Shown: positions 14,712 through 23,572, numbered from the stretch's first letter. The stretch is 33,261 bases of DNA from Opitutus sp. (GCA_025361365.1 JANYAM010000146.1:1-33261), one strand, 5' to 3'. The notes: a model not told the origin generated them from the sequence alone. Numbers and translations: made by a program.

Positions 14712-16426
14712 ACGCCCTCGATTACGCGGTCCTGCTCGGCACCATCCTGGCCATCGCCGGCTACGGGATGTGGCGCACACGCAGCCGCCGCAGCCTCGAC
14801 ACCTACCTGCGCGGCGCGCGCGACACCAACTGGTTCACCATCGGCGTGGCCGTGATGGCGACGCAGGCGAGCGCCACTACCTTCCTGTCCACGCCCGGCC
14901 AGGGTTATCAGGACGGAATCGGTTTCATCCAGAATTACTTCGGCGCGCCCCTGGCGATGATCATCATCGCCGCCATCTTCCTGCCGATCTTCCGCCGGCT
15001 GAATGTCTATACGGCCTACGAATACCTCGGCCAGCGCTTCGACCGGAAAACCCGCCTGCTCGGCGCGGGGCTTTTCCTTCTGCAGCGCGGCCTCGCGGCC
15101 GGCATCACCGTCTACGCGCCGGCCATCGTGCTATCCACGGCGATGGGCTGGCCGCTGCAACTCACGATCATCGCGAGCGGGCTGCTCGTGCTGCTCTACA
15201 CGGTGGCCGGCGGCAGCGAGGCCGTGGCCCTTACGCAGAAATACCAGTTCGGCGTAATCATCGCCGGCATGATTGCCGCGTTCGTGGTGCTCGTGACCAA
15301 ACTGCCCCCGGCCCTCACGCTCGGTGATGCTTTCACGGTCGCAGGCGGTTTCGGCAAGCTTAAGGCGGTCGATCCCACGCTCAGCCTCGCCCCGCGCTAC
15401 ACCCTGTGGTCGGGCCTGATCGGCGGCCTGTTCCTGGCCCTGTCGTATTTCGGCGCCGACCAGTCGCAGGTGCAGCGCTACCTCGGCGGCGCGTCGCTCC
15501 GCGAAAGCCGGCTGGGGTTGATGTTCAACGCCATCTTCAAGATCCCCATGCAGCTCTTCATCCTGCTGCTGGGCGCGCTGATCTTTGTCTTCTATCAATT
15601 CGAGCGCCCGCCGGTTTTCTTCAACCAGACGGCGTGGCACGCCGCCGCCCAGACGGCCCCGGGAAAATTCGCGGCGATCGAGTCGGACTACGCCGCCGCC
15701 CAGGGTGACAAGCAGCAGGAGATCGCCCGCTGGCTGACCGCCGAACATGCGGGCGATACCGCGGCGAGCACCGCGGCCCGGACCGCCGCCCGCGACAGCC
15801 AGGCGCGCGCTGAGGCGGTGCGGGTCCGGGCCAAGGCCGCCCTGCGCGAGGCCGATCCGCGCGCGCCGACCACCGATACCGATTACGTTTTCATCCACTT
15901 CATTATCTCGTATCTCCCGCACGGGCTCATCGGGTTGCTCATCACGGTGTTCTTCGCGGCCACCCTGAATTCCAAGGCCGCCGAGCTCAACGCCCTCGCC
16001 TCCGCCACCACCGTGGATCTCTACCGCCATCTCATCGACCCGGCGGCCAATGACACCCGGTGCGTCACCGCCTCGCGCTGGTTCACCGCGCTCTGGGGGC
16101 TGGCCGCCATCGGGTTCGCCCTGAGCATCACGCTTGCGGAAAATCTCATCCAGTTCGCCAACATCATCGCGTCGATCTTTTATCCCGTGCTGCTCGGCCT
16201 GTTCTTCGTCGCGTTTTTCCTCAGGAAAGTCGGCGGCACCGCCGTGTTCTGGGGCGCCCTCGCGGCCCAGGGCGTGACCGTGGCAATCTTCTTTGCCCGC
16301 GGCGCGTCGGCGGACTTTCCCTTCTCCTATCTCTGGGACAACGTCATCGGCTGCGGGGCGTGCATGCTGTTCAGCGTCATGATCCAGGCCGCCCTGCCGC
16401 CGTCCCCCAAACCCGCCACCGCATGA
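14708..16426 (+). CDS. Sodium:solute symporter (SSS family)
   Basis: A 572-residue inner-membrane sodium symporter. Start GTG at 14708 overlaps the preceding stop; the N-terminal helix is VNALDYAVLLGTILAIAGYG. Family hallmarks include TIGVAVMATQASATTFLSTP (sodium-site helix), TAYEYLGQRFD, and YFGADQSQVQRYL near residue 255. A charged, Ala/Arg-rich insert of about 100 residues (around 310-400, EHAGDTAASTAARTAARDSQ) separates the later helices. It resembles the long extramembrane segment of sugar- or sialic-acid-type SSS transporters in Bacteroidota and Verrucomicrobiota. The substrate is not predictable; a sugar, sugar acid or the product of the exported LmbE protein are candidates. The stop overlaps the BshC-like gene by four bases. 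Confidence 0.92.
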   Translation: MNALDYAVLLGTILAIAGYGMWRTRSRRSLDTYLRGARDTNWFTIGVAVMATQASATTFLSTPGQGYQDGIGFIQNYFGAPLAMIIIAAIFLPIFRRLNVYTAYEYLGQRFDRKTRLLGAGLFLLQRGLAAGITVYAPAIVLSTAMGWPLQLTIIASGLLVLLYTVAGGSEAVALTQKYQFGVIIAGMIAAFVVLVTKLPPALTLGDAFTVAGGFGKLKAVDPTLSLAPRYTLWSGLIGGLFLALSYFGADQSQVQRYLGGASLRESRLGLMFNAIFKIPMQLFILLLGALIFVFYQFERPPVFFNQTAWHAAAQTAPGKFAAIESDYAAAQGDKQQEIARWLTAEHAGDTAASTAARTAARDSQARAEAVRVRAKAALREADPRAPTTDTDYVFIHFIISYLPHGLIGLLITVFFAATLNSKAAELNALASATTVDLYRHLIDPAANDTRCVTASRWFTALWGLAAIGFALSITLAENLIQFANIIASIFYPVLLGLFFVAFFLRKVGGTAVFWGALAAQGVTVAIFFARGASADFPFSYLWDNVIGCGACMLFSVMIQAALPPSPKPATA

Positions 16427-17190
16427 GCGCCCCCGTCATCTGTTTTGGCCAGCAACCCTGCGGGTTTTTCCCGCGGCGCTTCCTGCAGGCCAAGTTCGTG
16501 ACCGCCCGCCGCCTCCAGGCGGAGATCGGCGGCGAGATCGTGTTTTTTCTCCACGACAGCGACCACGACTGCCGCGAAACGCAGACCACGCTGCGCCATC
16601 TTAAGACCGGCCAGCCCCAGACCTTCAACTTCACCTTTGCCAACAAGCTCCAGCGGAAATTCTCCCCGCTCTTCCTCAAGCGCATCCCGGCCGACTGGTC
16701 GCCCAACACCGCGCGCCAGCTGCCCAACTTCGTCGCGCCGCGCTGGGTCGACGCCTTCAAGCAGGTCAACGCCACCAACGTGGCCGACTTCTGCCTCGAG
16801 ATGTATCGCGGCATGGGACTGCTCGACGGCATCCGCGTGGTCCGCTCCGGCGACCCGGCCGTCCGCCGCGCGGCGTGTGAGATCACCGATTATTTCGTCG
16901 ACGTGCCGCACGGGGGCGAAATCGTCCGCGCCCGCCTGATCAACGGCGCCCTCAAGCTCCACGAGGGCGGCGATGCCTACACCGACCTGCCGAAGATGGA
17001 CTTCGCCAAGGAGCAGATCAGTCCGACGCGCGATAGCCGGTTGCGCTGGATGCAATCCGTGATTCACTGCACCCACTATATCTGCGGCGCCGGCGAGCAG
17101 GCGTATCTCAACCCGGCCGACGCCCCCGAAATCACCTTTGTCCCACGCGACCCGATCGACCGTTCCGATGAAGCCTACGCCGAAGCCTGA
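16423..17190 (+). CDS. Compact BshC-like putative bacillithiol cysteine-adding enzyme
   Basis: A 255-residue cytosolic protein starting in the symporter stop codon (ATGA). Motifs occur in the order found in BshC, which joins cysteine to glucosaminyl-malate: GQQ (9-11) in CFGQQPCGFFPRRFLQAKFV, like GGQQAGLLTGP; SDHD (46-49), like GEDHD; RSGDPAVRR (141-149), like NSGDPGIKK; GAGEQAYL (222-229), like GPGEINYW. The comparison is with the Bacillus protein from memory. Canonical BshC is about 540 residues with a C-terminal coiled coil; this protein has neither the extended N-terminus, the insertion nor the coiled coil. Because bshB1 and bshA follow immediately, a cysteine-ligase role is a strong inference. 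The alternative is another member of the nucleotidyltransferase-like fold with a different acceptor. Confidence 0.65.
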   Translation: MSAPVICFGQQPCGFFPRRFLQAKFVTARRLQAEIGGEIVFFLHDSDHDCRETQTTLRHLKTGQPQTFNFTFANKLQRKFSPLFLKRIPADWSPNTARQLPNFVAPRWVDAFKQVNATNVADFCLEMYRGMGLLDGIRVVRSGDPAVRRAACEITDYFVDVPHGGEIVRARLINGALKLHEGGDAYTDLPKMDFAKEQISPTRDSRLRWMQSVIHCTHYICGAGEQAYLNPADAPEITFVPRDPIDRSDEAYAEA

Positions 17191-17899
17191 CCTGCCGCCC
17201 CTACTGGCCTTCGGCGCGCACCCCGACGACATCGAGTTCGGCGCCGGTGGAGTGATCGCCAAGGAAACCCGCGCCGGCCGGCCGGTGCATTTCGTGGTTT
17301 GCTCGCGCGGCGAGGCGGGAACGAACGGCACGCCGGCGGTCCGCACTCGCGAAGCGAAGACCGCGGCCAAACTGCTCGGGGCCACGATCGAGTTTCTCGA
17401 GCTCGACGGCGATGCTCACCTTGAGCTCAAGGCGGCGCACGCCCTCGCGCTTGCCGGCATCATCCGCCGCGTGCAACCGGGCATCGTGCTCGCGCCGACC
17501 ACCGAGCCCAACCAGCACCCCGACCACGGCCGACTCGGCCAGCTCGTCCGCGACGCTGTCCGGCTCGCTCGCTACGGCGGCCTGGCCAAGCTGAAGGCTC
17601 GGCCGGCGCACACCATCGGCCAGTTGTTTTTCTATGCGCTCAGCCCCGGCAGCGTGCCGGCGGGCCAGCCGCCGGTCGTGATCGACATTTCCGCGCCCGG
17701 GATCGTCGCCGCCTGGACCAAGGCGATGGAAGCGCACGCTTCGCAAATGCAGACGCGCAACTACGTCGAGCTGCAGCTGGCGCGGGCCCGCGTGCTCGGC
17801 CTCGACGCCGGCGTGGCCTGTGCCCAGGCGCTTTACCCAAACGATCCGCTGCTGTTCGACTCGCTCGCCCCGCTGGCGCGCGGCGCCCGCCGCTTCTGA
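17168..17899 (+). CDS. bshB1: BshB1-like LmbE/PIG-L deacetylase
   Basis: A 243-residue cytosolic zinc deacetylase. BshB1 removes the acetyl group from GlcNAc-malate to give GlcN-malate, the second step of bacillithiol synthesis. The zinc site is LLAFGAHPDDIEFGAGGVIA (HPDD at 18-21) and HPDHGRL (117-120). The features PAHTIGQLFFYALSP, VVIDIS and LARARVLGLDAGVACAQALY follow in the order of BshB1. The start is ATG 17168, overlapping the upstream gene by 23 bases; a start at 17138 would add ten residues outside the family. The size and adjacency to bshA favour BshB1 over BshB2 or a general LmbE enzyme. It is the cytosolic counterpart to the exported PIG-L protein at the front of the same chain. 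Confidence 0.85.
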   Translation: MKPTPKPDLPPLLAFGAHPDDIEFGAGGVIAKETRAGRPVHFVVCSRGEAGTNGTPAVRTREAKTAAKLLGATIEFLELDGDAHLELKAAHALALAGIIRRVQPGIVLAPTTEPNQHPDHGRLGQLVRDAVRLARYGGLAKLKARPAHTIGQLFFYALSPGSVPAGQPPVVIDISAPGIVAAWTKAMEAHASQMQTRNYVELQLARARVLGLDAGVACAQALYPNDPLLFDSLAPLARGARRF

Positions 17900-17900
17900 C

Positions 17901-19037
17901 ATGGCCACCGCCCGTCCCCTCAAGATCGGCATCACCTGCTACCCGTCGGTCGGCGGCAGCGGCATCCTGGCGTCGGAGCTGGGCGAGGAACTGGCCCAGC
18001 GCGGCCACGAAATCCATTTCATCAGCTACGAGGCGCCGTTCCGCATGCCGGCCGGCCCGAACGTGTTCTTCCATCCGGTGCAGGTGAACAGCTACGACTT
18101 GTTCAAGTATCCCGACTACACCCTGCCGCTCTCGGTGAAGATGGCCGAGGTCAGCCGCGCGCACCGGCTCGACGTGTTGCACGTCCACTACGCCGTGCCG
18201 CACGCGACCGCCGCCATCCTCGCCCGCGCCATGCTGCACGAGGAGCACCGCCTGCGCATCATCACGACACTGCACGGCACCGACACCACGCTGCTCGGCC
18301 GGGATCCCGGCTACGGCCCCGCCATCCGACACGCCCTCGAGCACTCCGACGCCATCACCACCGTCTCCGAGTTCATGCGGGGCGAAACCGTCCGCCTGCT
18401 CGGCGTCCAGCGCCCGATCGAGGTCATCCACAATTTCTTCGCGCCCCACCCGCCGGGGCGCTCCCGCGCCGAGGTGCGCCGCGAACTCGGTCTGGCGGAT
18501 GGCGAAGCACTCCTGCTGCACATCTCGAACCTGCGTCCGCTGAAGCGCCTCGATCTGTTGCTGCAGACCGTCGCGCAACTTCCCGCAAACACCGCCTTCA
18601 AGCTCGTCGTGCTGGCGGGCGGCGACCCGGCGCCGCTCCTGGCCGAAGCCGCCCGGCTCGGCCTGGCCGGCCGCCTCCTCGTGCGCGAGCGCGTGAGCGA
18701 CGTGGAGGACTTCCTGCAGGCGGCCGACGCCGGCCTGTTCACCTCCGAGACGGAAAGCTTCTGCCTCAGCATCCTGGAGTTGATGAGCTTTGGTTGTCCC
18801 AGCGCCTCGTTTGCCGTCGGCGGGATTCCGGAGGTCACGCGGTCCGGCGATACCGGCCTGCTGGTCCCGTTCGGCGACACCGCCGCGCTGGCGCAGGCCG
18901 TGGGCACGCTGCTCACTGATCCCGTCCGCCGCGCCGCGCTCGGCCGCGCCGCGCAGCAGCGCGCCGGGGAGCATTTTTCCGCCGCGGTCGTCGTCCCGCG
19001 CTACGAGGCGCTCTACCGCCGCGTCTGCGGAATTTAG
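17901..19037 (+). CDS. bshA: N-acetyl-alpha-D-glucosaminyl L-malate synthase BshA
   Basis: A 378-residue GT4 glycosyltransferase that transfers GlcNAc from UDP-GlcNAc to L-malate, the first step of bacillithiol synthesis, in the cytosol. The diagnostic opening LKIGITCYPSVGGSGILASE is nearly as in Bacillus BshA. It is followed by HYAVPHATAA, TTLHGTDTTLLG (about 122-133), the HNFF segment, HISNLRPLKR (about 207-216) and the EX7E donor-site motif ESFCLSILE (285-293). Length equals the family's usual 375-385. It begins one base after the bshB1 stop, so the two are surely co-transcribed. Of all genes in this chain its assignment is the firmest, and it anchors the reading of the neighbours as a bacillithiol pathway. 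Confidence 0.93.
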   Translation: MATARPLKIGITCYPSVGGSGILASELGEELAQRGHEIHFISYEAPFRMPAGPNVFFHPVQVNSYDLFKYPDYTLPLSVKMAEVSRAHRLDVLHVHYAVPHATAAILARAMLHEEHRLRIITTLHGTDTTLLGRDPGYGPAIRHALEHSDAITTVSEFMRGETVRLLGVQRPIEVIHNFFAPHPPGRSRAEVRRELGLADGEALLLHISNLRPLKRLDLLLQTVAQLPANTAFKLVVLAGGDPAPLLAEAARLGLAGRLLVRERVSDVEDFLQAADAGLFTSETESFCLSILELMSFGCPSASFAVGGIPEVTRSGDTGLLVPFGDTAALAQAVGTLLTDPVRRAALGRAAQQRAGEHFSAAVVVPRYEALYRRVCGI

Positions 19038-19073
19038 TCGAGCCGGTGCCGGCCACCCGCCATTCTCCGCCGC

Positions 19074-19508
19074 ATGGAACCCGACGATCCGCCGCCTAAG
19101 GTTTACGGCTTCAAGGAGCGCGAGTTCAAACGCGACAATGTCCGGACGCCCGGCGCGGCACCGCAGCCCACGGCCAAGGAGCTGGCGATCATGGCGGGCC
19201 CCGTGACCGCTTCGCCCAAGGGTGCGACCGGCCCCAAGACGGACGACCCGAACGATGTCTACACCGCGCTTCACCAGAACCGCACGGTGGAGAAAAAGCT
19301 CACCGGCGATGAGATCCAGATCCGCAAGATCAAGTCCCGCCGCTGGCGCGATTACTGGCTCATCATGCTCTCCAGCGAGGTCCTGCTCGGCACGGTCACC
19401 GTGCTCGGCCGGGGCAATCCCATAACGTTCGTTTGCGGCCTGGCCGGCATGGTCATCGTCGGCGTCAGCGTCACCTGGATTATGTGGCAGGTGATGGACC
19501 GGTATTGA
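19074..19508 (+). CDS. Hypothetical membrane protein with two helices
   Basis: A 144-residue protein of unknown function. The first 95 residues are hydrophilic and probably cytoplasmic (FKEREFKRDNVRTPGAAPQP, Lys/Pro/Asp-rich). Two hydrophobic helices follow: about 98-113 (WLIMLSSEVLLGTVTVLG) and 117-139 (PITFVCGLAGMVIVGVSVTW). It starts 36 bases after bshA and so may be the last gene of that operon. About 140 bases later the gspD gene begins, so it could also belong with the secretion genes. I know no family for it. The N-terminal segment's low sequence complexity and the fixed distance to bshA are the only clues. Confidence 0.7.
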   Translation: MEPDDPPPKVYGFKEREFKRDNVRTPGAAPQPTAKELAIMAGPVTASPKGATGPKTDDPNDVYTALHQNRTVEKKLTGDEIQIRKIKSRRWRDYWLIMLSSEVLLGTVTVLGRGNPITFVCGLAGMVIVGVSVTWIMWQVMDRY

Positions 19509-19645
19509 GGACGCTGACCGGCTGGAAACTACGCTGAGAAAGAAACTTCCCATTGCTCCCGCCGTCACAACGCTCTTCCCTGAACCTCCCGATTCCGCCG
19601 GCGCCGGCCACGCCCTCCTCTCACCTGGTTCCACCCGCTCCCGTC

Positions 19646-21850
19646 ATGTCCCAATTCCGTTCGCGTCTCCTTGCCTTCCTGTCCGTGGTGCTGTTCGCCG
19701 CCGGGCCCGGCCCCGCCCAGCAGCCGACCCCCGCGATCTCGCCGGCCCCCGCCCCAACCGGGCGCACCGCCGAGGCCACGGTCGGACCGATCAAGTTCGG
19801 CGACATCACCGTCGATGCCGCCCTGGATATGCTTGAGCGTTGGTCGGGCCGCTCCGTGCTGCGCCCCGCCGGCCTGCCCGCGACCTCGCTCAGTTTCTCG
19901 CTCAATCAAAAGGTCACCCGGGACGAAGCCCGCCTGGCGCTGGAGACCCTGCTGACCATGAACGGCATTGGTGTCAGCCCGCTCGGCGAGAAATTTCTCA
20001 AGGTCACGCCGCTCAACACCGCCCGCACCGAGGCGCCCGACTTCATCGAGGGCTCCACCCTGGGCCTGACGCCCAGCGGACACCTCGCCCAGAAAGTCTT
20101 CACCTTGAAATTTCTCCGCGTCGGCGAATTCATGCCGCAGATGGCCAGCCTCCTCAACGCCACCGCGGCCAGCCCGCCGCTGCTCTTCGAGAAGGCCAAC
20201 GCCGCGCTCATCACCGACACCGTCAGCAACCTCCAGCGCATCGAGACACTCCTCAGTCAGCTCGACCAGCCGTCGCTCGTCGGCATCACGCCGAAATTCT
20301 ACAAGGTCCAGAACACCACCGCCAGTGAGCTCGTGGCCCGGCTCCAGAGCATCCTCACCGGCAACAGCGCCACCTCGCTCGGCACCGGCACGTCGTTCCA
20401 GGCCGATGACCGCACCAACCAGGTCATCCTGCTCGGCGATCCGCGGCAGCAGGCGTTCTTCGACGAGCTGATCGCGAAGCTCGACACGGCCGGCGAGTCC
20501 AGCACGCGGCAGGAGGTCATCCCGCTCAAGCACGCCTCCGCGACCGACATGGCCACCGTTCTCAGCACGCTGATCTCGGGCCAGAACGCCGCGGCGCGCA
20601 CCGCGAACCAGGCCAGCCAGAACCAGGCCAACGCCCGCTACGCCGCCAACACCCTCGCCAATTTGGGCAATCGCAATGGCACCGGGGGCAACGGCGTGGC
20701 CGCCAATGGCAACCCCAATGTGCCCGGCGGCAACAACGCGGCGAACAATCCCCAGGCCGCGGCTGCGCAGGCCGCCGCCGCCCAGCGGGCCCAGATCACT
20801 TCCATCTCCGGCCCCAACGGCACTTTCGTTTACCCGGGTGGCGCCCTCGGCTCCGCCGGCAACCCGGCCGCGCCGCAGCAGTTCAGCACCATCCTCACCG
20901 TCGTGGCCGACGACCGCAGCAATTCCCTCGTCGTGTCCGGCACCGTGGACGACCTGCGACTCATCAAGGACATCATCGCGCAGCTCGACGTGCTGCTCGC
21001 GCAGGTCCGCATCGAGGTCGTCATTGCCGAGGTCACGCTGACTGACGCCGCCACCACCGGCATCGACGCCCTCGGCCTCGTGATTTCCGGCAACAAGCTG
21101 GTTGCCTTCAGCGGCACGGCCGCCGGCATCGCCGTCAGCGGCGCGCCCAACGCCACCACCGGTGCGGCCACGCCGTTCGCAACGCTCTACAACGCCACCA
21201 CTGGCGTCCGCGACCTGGCCGCGACGCTCAACCTCAGCCTGACGCCGCGCAAGTCCAACACCAACATCCTCTCCGTCCCCAACATTGTCACGAGCCACAA
21301 CAAGGAGGCCACCCTCTTCGTCGGCGAGTCGCGCCCGGTCATCACCAGCTACCAGAACACCGGCAACAACACCGGCAACACCGGCGCGGGCTATACTAGC
21401 AACGTCACCTACAAGGACATCGGCATCAACCTCACCGTGAAGCCCCTCATCGGCAACGACGGCTCCGTGCAGCTCGACATCAAGCAGGAGGTGAATGACA
21501 TCCTCGGCAACGTCACCATCGACGGCAACTCGCAGCCCGTCATCGGCAGCCGGACCAACAACACCTTTGTGAGCGTCAAGAGCGGCGACATCATCGTCCT
21601 CGGCGGCCTGCAGCGCAAATCCCAGAGCAAATCCACCAGCCGCCTCGCTGGCATCCCGATCCTCGGCGACCTGCTCGGCAAGCGCACCCGCGAGGACACC
21701 CGCACCGACCTCGTCTTCTTCCTGCGGCCCTACGTGCTGACCAACAGCGAGGCCGACAACGCGGAGGCCATGGAGCGGCTCAAGCACAGCCCGCAGCGCA
21801 GCGACGTGCAGTCGACCCTCAAGTCCGGCGTGCTCCCGGCCAAGCCCTGA
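19646..21850 (+). CDS. gspD: Type II secretion system secretin GspD
   Basis: A 734-residue outer-membrane secretin, forming the exit channel of the type II secretion system. Residues 1-25 are a signal peptide (MSQFRSRLLAFLSVVLFAAG). N0/N1-type repeats follow (VFTLKFLRVGEFMPQMASLL and ITPKFYKVQNTTASELVARL). A 90-residue Asn/Gln/Ala/Gly-rich linker (around 315-405) precedes a further N-domain, VADDRSNSLVVSGT. The secretin core ends with the signature VLGGLQRKSQSKSTSRLAGI (around 655-674). ATG 19646 was chosen over an in-frame start at 19553, which lacks a proper signal peptide. The gene is followed ten bases later by gspE. No S-domain/pilotin motif was recognised at the C-terminus. Confidence 0.93.
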   Translation: MSQFRSRLLAFLSVVLFAAGPGPAQQPTPAISPAPAPTGRTAEATVGPIKFGDITVDAALDMLERWSGRSVLRPAGLPATSLSFSLNQKVTRDEARLALETLLTMNGIGVSPLGEKFLKVTPLNTARTEAPDFIEGSTLGLTPSGHLAQKVFTLKFLRVGEFMPQMASLLNATAASPPLLFEKANAALITDTVSNLQRIETLLSQLDQPSLVGITPKFYKVQNTTASELVARLQSILTGNSATSLGTGTSFQADDRTNQVILLGDPRQQAFFDELIAKLDTAGESSTRQEVIPLKHASATDMATVLSTLISGQNAAARTANQASQNQANARYAANTLANLGNRNGTGGNGVAANGNPNVPGGNNAANNPQAAAAQAAAAQRAQITSISGPNGTFVYPGGALGSAGNPAAPQQFSTILTVVADDRSNSLVVSGTVDDLRLIKDIIAQLDVLLAQVRIEVVIAEVTLTDAATTGIDALGLVISGNKLVAFSGTAAGIAVSGAPNATTGAATPFATLYNATTGVRDLAATLNLSLTPRKSNTNILSVPNIVTSHNKEATLFVGESRPVITSYQNTGNNTGNTGAGYTSNVTYKDIGINLTVKPLIGNDGSVQLDIKQEVNDILGNVTIDGNSQPVIGSRTNNTFVSVKSGDIIVLGGLQRKSQSKSTSRLAGIPILGDLLGKRTREDTRTDLVFFLRPYVLTNSEADNAEAMERLKHSPQRSDVQSTLKSGVLPAKP

Positions 21851-21860
21851 TCCGCCCGCG

Positions 21861-23561
21861 ATGATCGACGACCATCTGCCCGCCGCGCTGGCCGGCCGCC
21901 TGTCCGAAGCCGCGCAAAAATCCCTGCAGGAAAGCGTGCGCGAAAAACGCCTCGCCCTCCTCGCCGCGGGCCTCGGCCTCGGCGAAACCGGCACGCTCGA
22001 CGCCCTCGCCCGCGCCACCGGTCTGCCCGTGCTCGAGGTCCCGCAGGTCGACCCGGCCGCCCTCTCCGCCCTCCCCGCCCGCCTGGCCCACGAATACCAG
22101 ATCGTCCCGGTGCTCACCGGCGATCAGCCCGAAGAAACCTCAGGTCTCAGCACAGCGCCCCTGGCGCTGGCCACGGCCTGGCCGCCCAACGCGGACATCG
22201 CGGACTGGATCGCCACCTTCACGCCGCGCCCGCTCGTGTGGCATCTCGCCCCGGCCGACCGCGTGCAGGAACTCATCAATGCGAACTACGGCGTCGGCTC
22301 CGGCAGCCTTGACGACGCCGACGAGTCCGGACTCGCCCCCGCCACCACCGGGGCCGAGCTCGAGGCTGACGCCGACGCGGCGGTCGTCCGCTTCGTCACC
22401 GAGGTCATCTCGCAGGCCGTCACCGAAAACGCGACCGACATCCATTTCGAGCCGCAGGAGGGCGAGCTCACTATCCGCTACCGCGTCGACGGCATCCTCA
22501 TCCCCGTGCCGCTGCCGGAAAACCTGCTGCGGTTTCAGGACGCCATCATCTCCCGCCTGAAGATCATGGCGCGCATGAACATTTCGGAAAAGCGCCTGCC
22601 GCAGGACGGGCGCATCGACTTCCGTGCCGGGGGCGCCGCGCTCGACATCCGCGTCTCCACCATCCCGACCATCTACGCCGAGAGCGTGAGCCTCCGCCTG
22701 CTCAACCAGCGCAAGATGGCCTACACGATGGACAGCATCGGCCTTACGCCCGCCGAGCAGGCGCAGATCGTCAAGGTCCTCGACTACCCGCACGGCATCA
22801 TCCTCGTCACGGGCCCGACCGGCTCCGGCAAGTCCACCTCGCTCAACGCCTTTCTCCGCAAGATCAATTCCTCCGAGCTGCGCATCGTCACCATCGAGGA
22901 CCCGATCGAATACGAGGTCCCCGGCGCCAACCAGATGCAGACCCACGCCGAGATCGGCCTGACCTTCGCGAGCGCGCTCCGCCACGTGCTGCGGCAGGAC
23001 CCCGACGTCATCATGGTCGGCGAAATCCGCGACCTCGATACTGCCGAGATTGCCATCCGCGCCTCACTCACGGGCCACCTCGTTTTCTCCACGCTCCACA
23101 CCAACGATGCCCCCGGCGCCCTCACCCGCCTCACGGACATGGGCGTCGAGCCCTTCCTCGTCGCCTCCGCCGTCGAGCTCGTCATCGCCCAGCGCCTGGT
23201 GCGCCGGCTTTGCCCTGACTGCGCGAGAAAGCAGCCGGTCGACCAAGCTGCACTGCGCGCCACGCTGGAGTCCATGCAGCTCGACCCCGCCGAGGCCGCC
23301 GGCGTCACCGCGCTGGCCGAGCCGGTCGGCTGCCGGAGCTGCCGGCAGACCGGGTTCCGCGGCCGCATCGGCCTGTTTGAAATTTTGCAGCCCAAGCCGC
23401 TGCACGACCTCATCGTCCGGCGCGAGTCCAGCAAGGCGCTCGGCACGCTGGCCCGGGCGCACGGCATGCGCACGCTGCAGCAATCCGGCTGGGAACGCGT
23501 GAAATCCGGCCACACCTCGCTCCAGGAACTGCTGCGCACCATCAGCACCAGCGGGGAGTGA
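21861..23561 (+). CDS. gspE: Type II secretion ATPase GspE
   Basis: A 566-residue cytoplasmic hexameric ATPase that powers pseudopilus assembly. The N1E/N2E-type domain covers about 1-170. The catalytic core carries DIHFEPQEGELTIRYRVDG, Walker A GPTGSGKST (318-326), the Asp box TIEDPIEYEV, Walker B DVIMVGEIRD (382-391) and the His box LHTNDAPGALTR. The zinc-binding tetracysteine CPDC...CRSC lies near 450-495. Every expected element of the GspE/PilB family is present. The start is ATG 21861, ten bases after gspD. In the absence of a PilB-type extended N-terminus, and with gspG-M nearby, this is the type II rather than the type IV pilus ATPase. Confidence 0.95.
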   Translation: MIDDHLPAALAGRLSEAAQKSLQESVREKRLALLAAGLGLGETGTLDALARATGLPVLEVPQVDPAALSALPARLAHEYQIVPVLTGDQPEETSGLSTAPLALATAWPPNADIADWIATFTPRPLVWHLAPADRVQELINANYGVGSGSLDDADESGLAPATTGAELEADADAAVVRFVTEVISQAVTENATDIHFEPQEGELTIRYRVDGILIPVPLPENLLRFQDAIISRLKIMARMNISEKRLPQDGRIDFRAGGAALDIRVSTIPTIYAESVSLRLLNQRKMAYTMDSIGLTPAEQAQIVKVLDYPHGIILVTGPTGSGKSTSLNAFLRKINSSELRIVTIEDPIEYEVPGANQMQTHAEIGLTFASALRHVLRQDPDVIMVGEIRDLDTAEIAIRASLTGHLVFSTLHTNDAPGALTRLTDMGVEPFLVASAVELVIAQRLVRRLCPDCARKQPVDQAALRATLESMQLDPAEAAGVTALAEPVGCRSCRQTGFRGRIGLFEILQPKPLHDLIVRRESSKALGTLARAHGMRTLQQSGWERVKSGHTSLQELLRTISTSGE

Positions 23562-23572
23562 CCGAAGGCGGA

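Noticed and set aside
17640-19634. Minus-strand open frame of 664 residues opposite bshA
   Set aside because: Antisense of bshB1, bshA and the following gene, whose motifs are unambiguous.
20588-20860. Frameshift or recombination scar in gspD
   Set aside because: The Asn-rich stretch stays in frame and is flanked by intact domains on both sides, so it is a linker.
19565-22117. Minus-strand open frame of 850 residues opposite gspD/gspE
   Set aside because: GC-rich antisense of two certain secretion genes; composition (Gly/Arg/Val/Ala) is that of a shadow frame.
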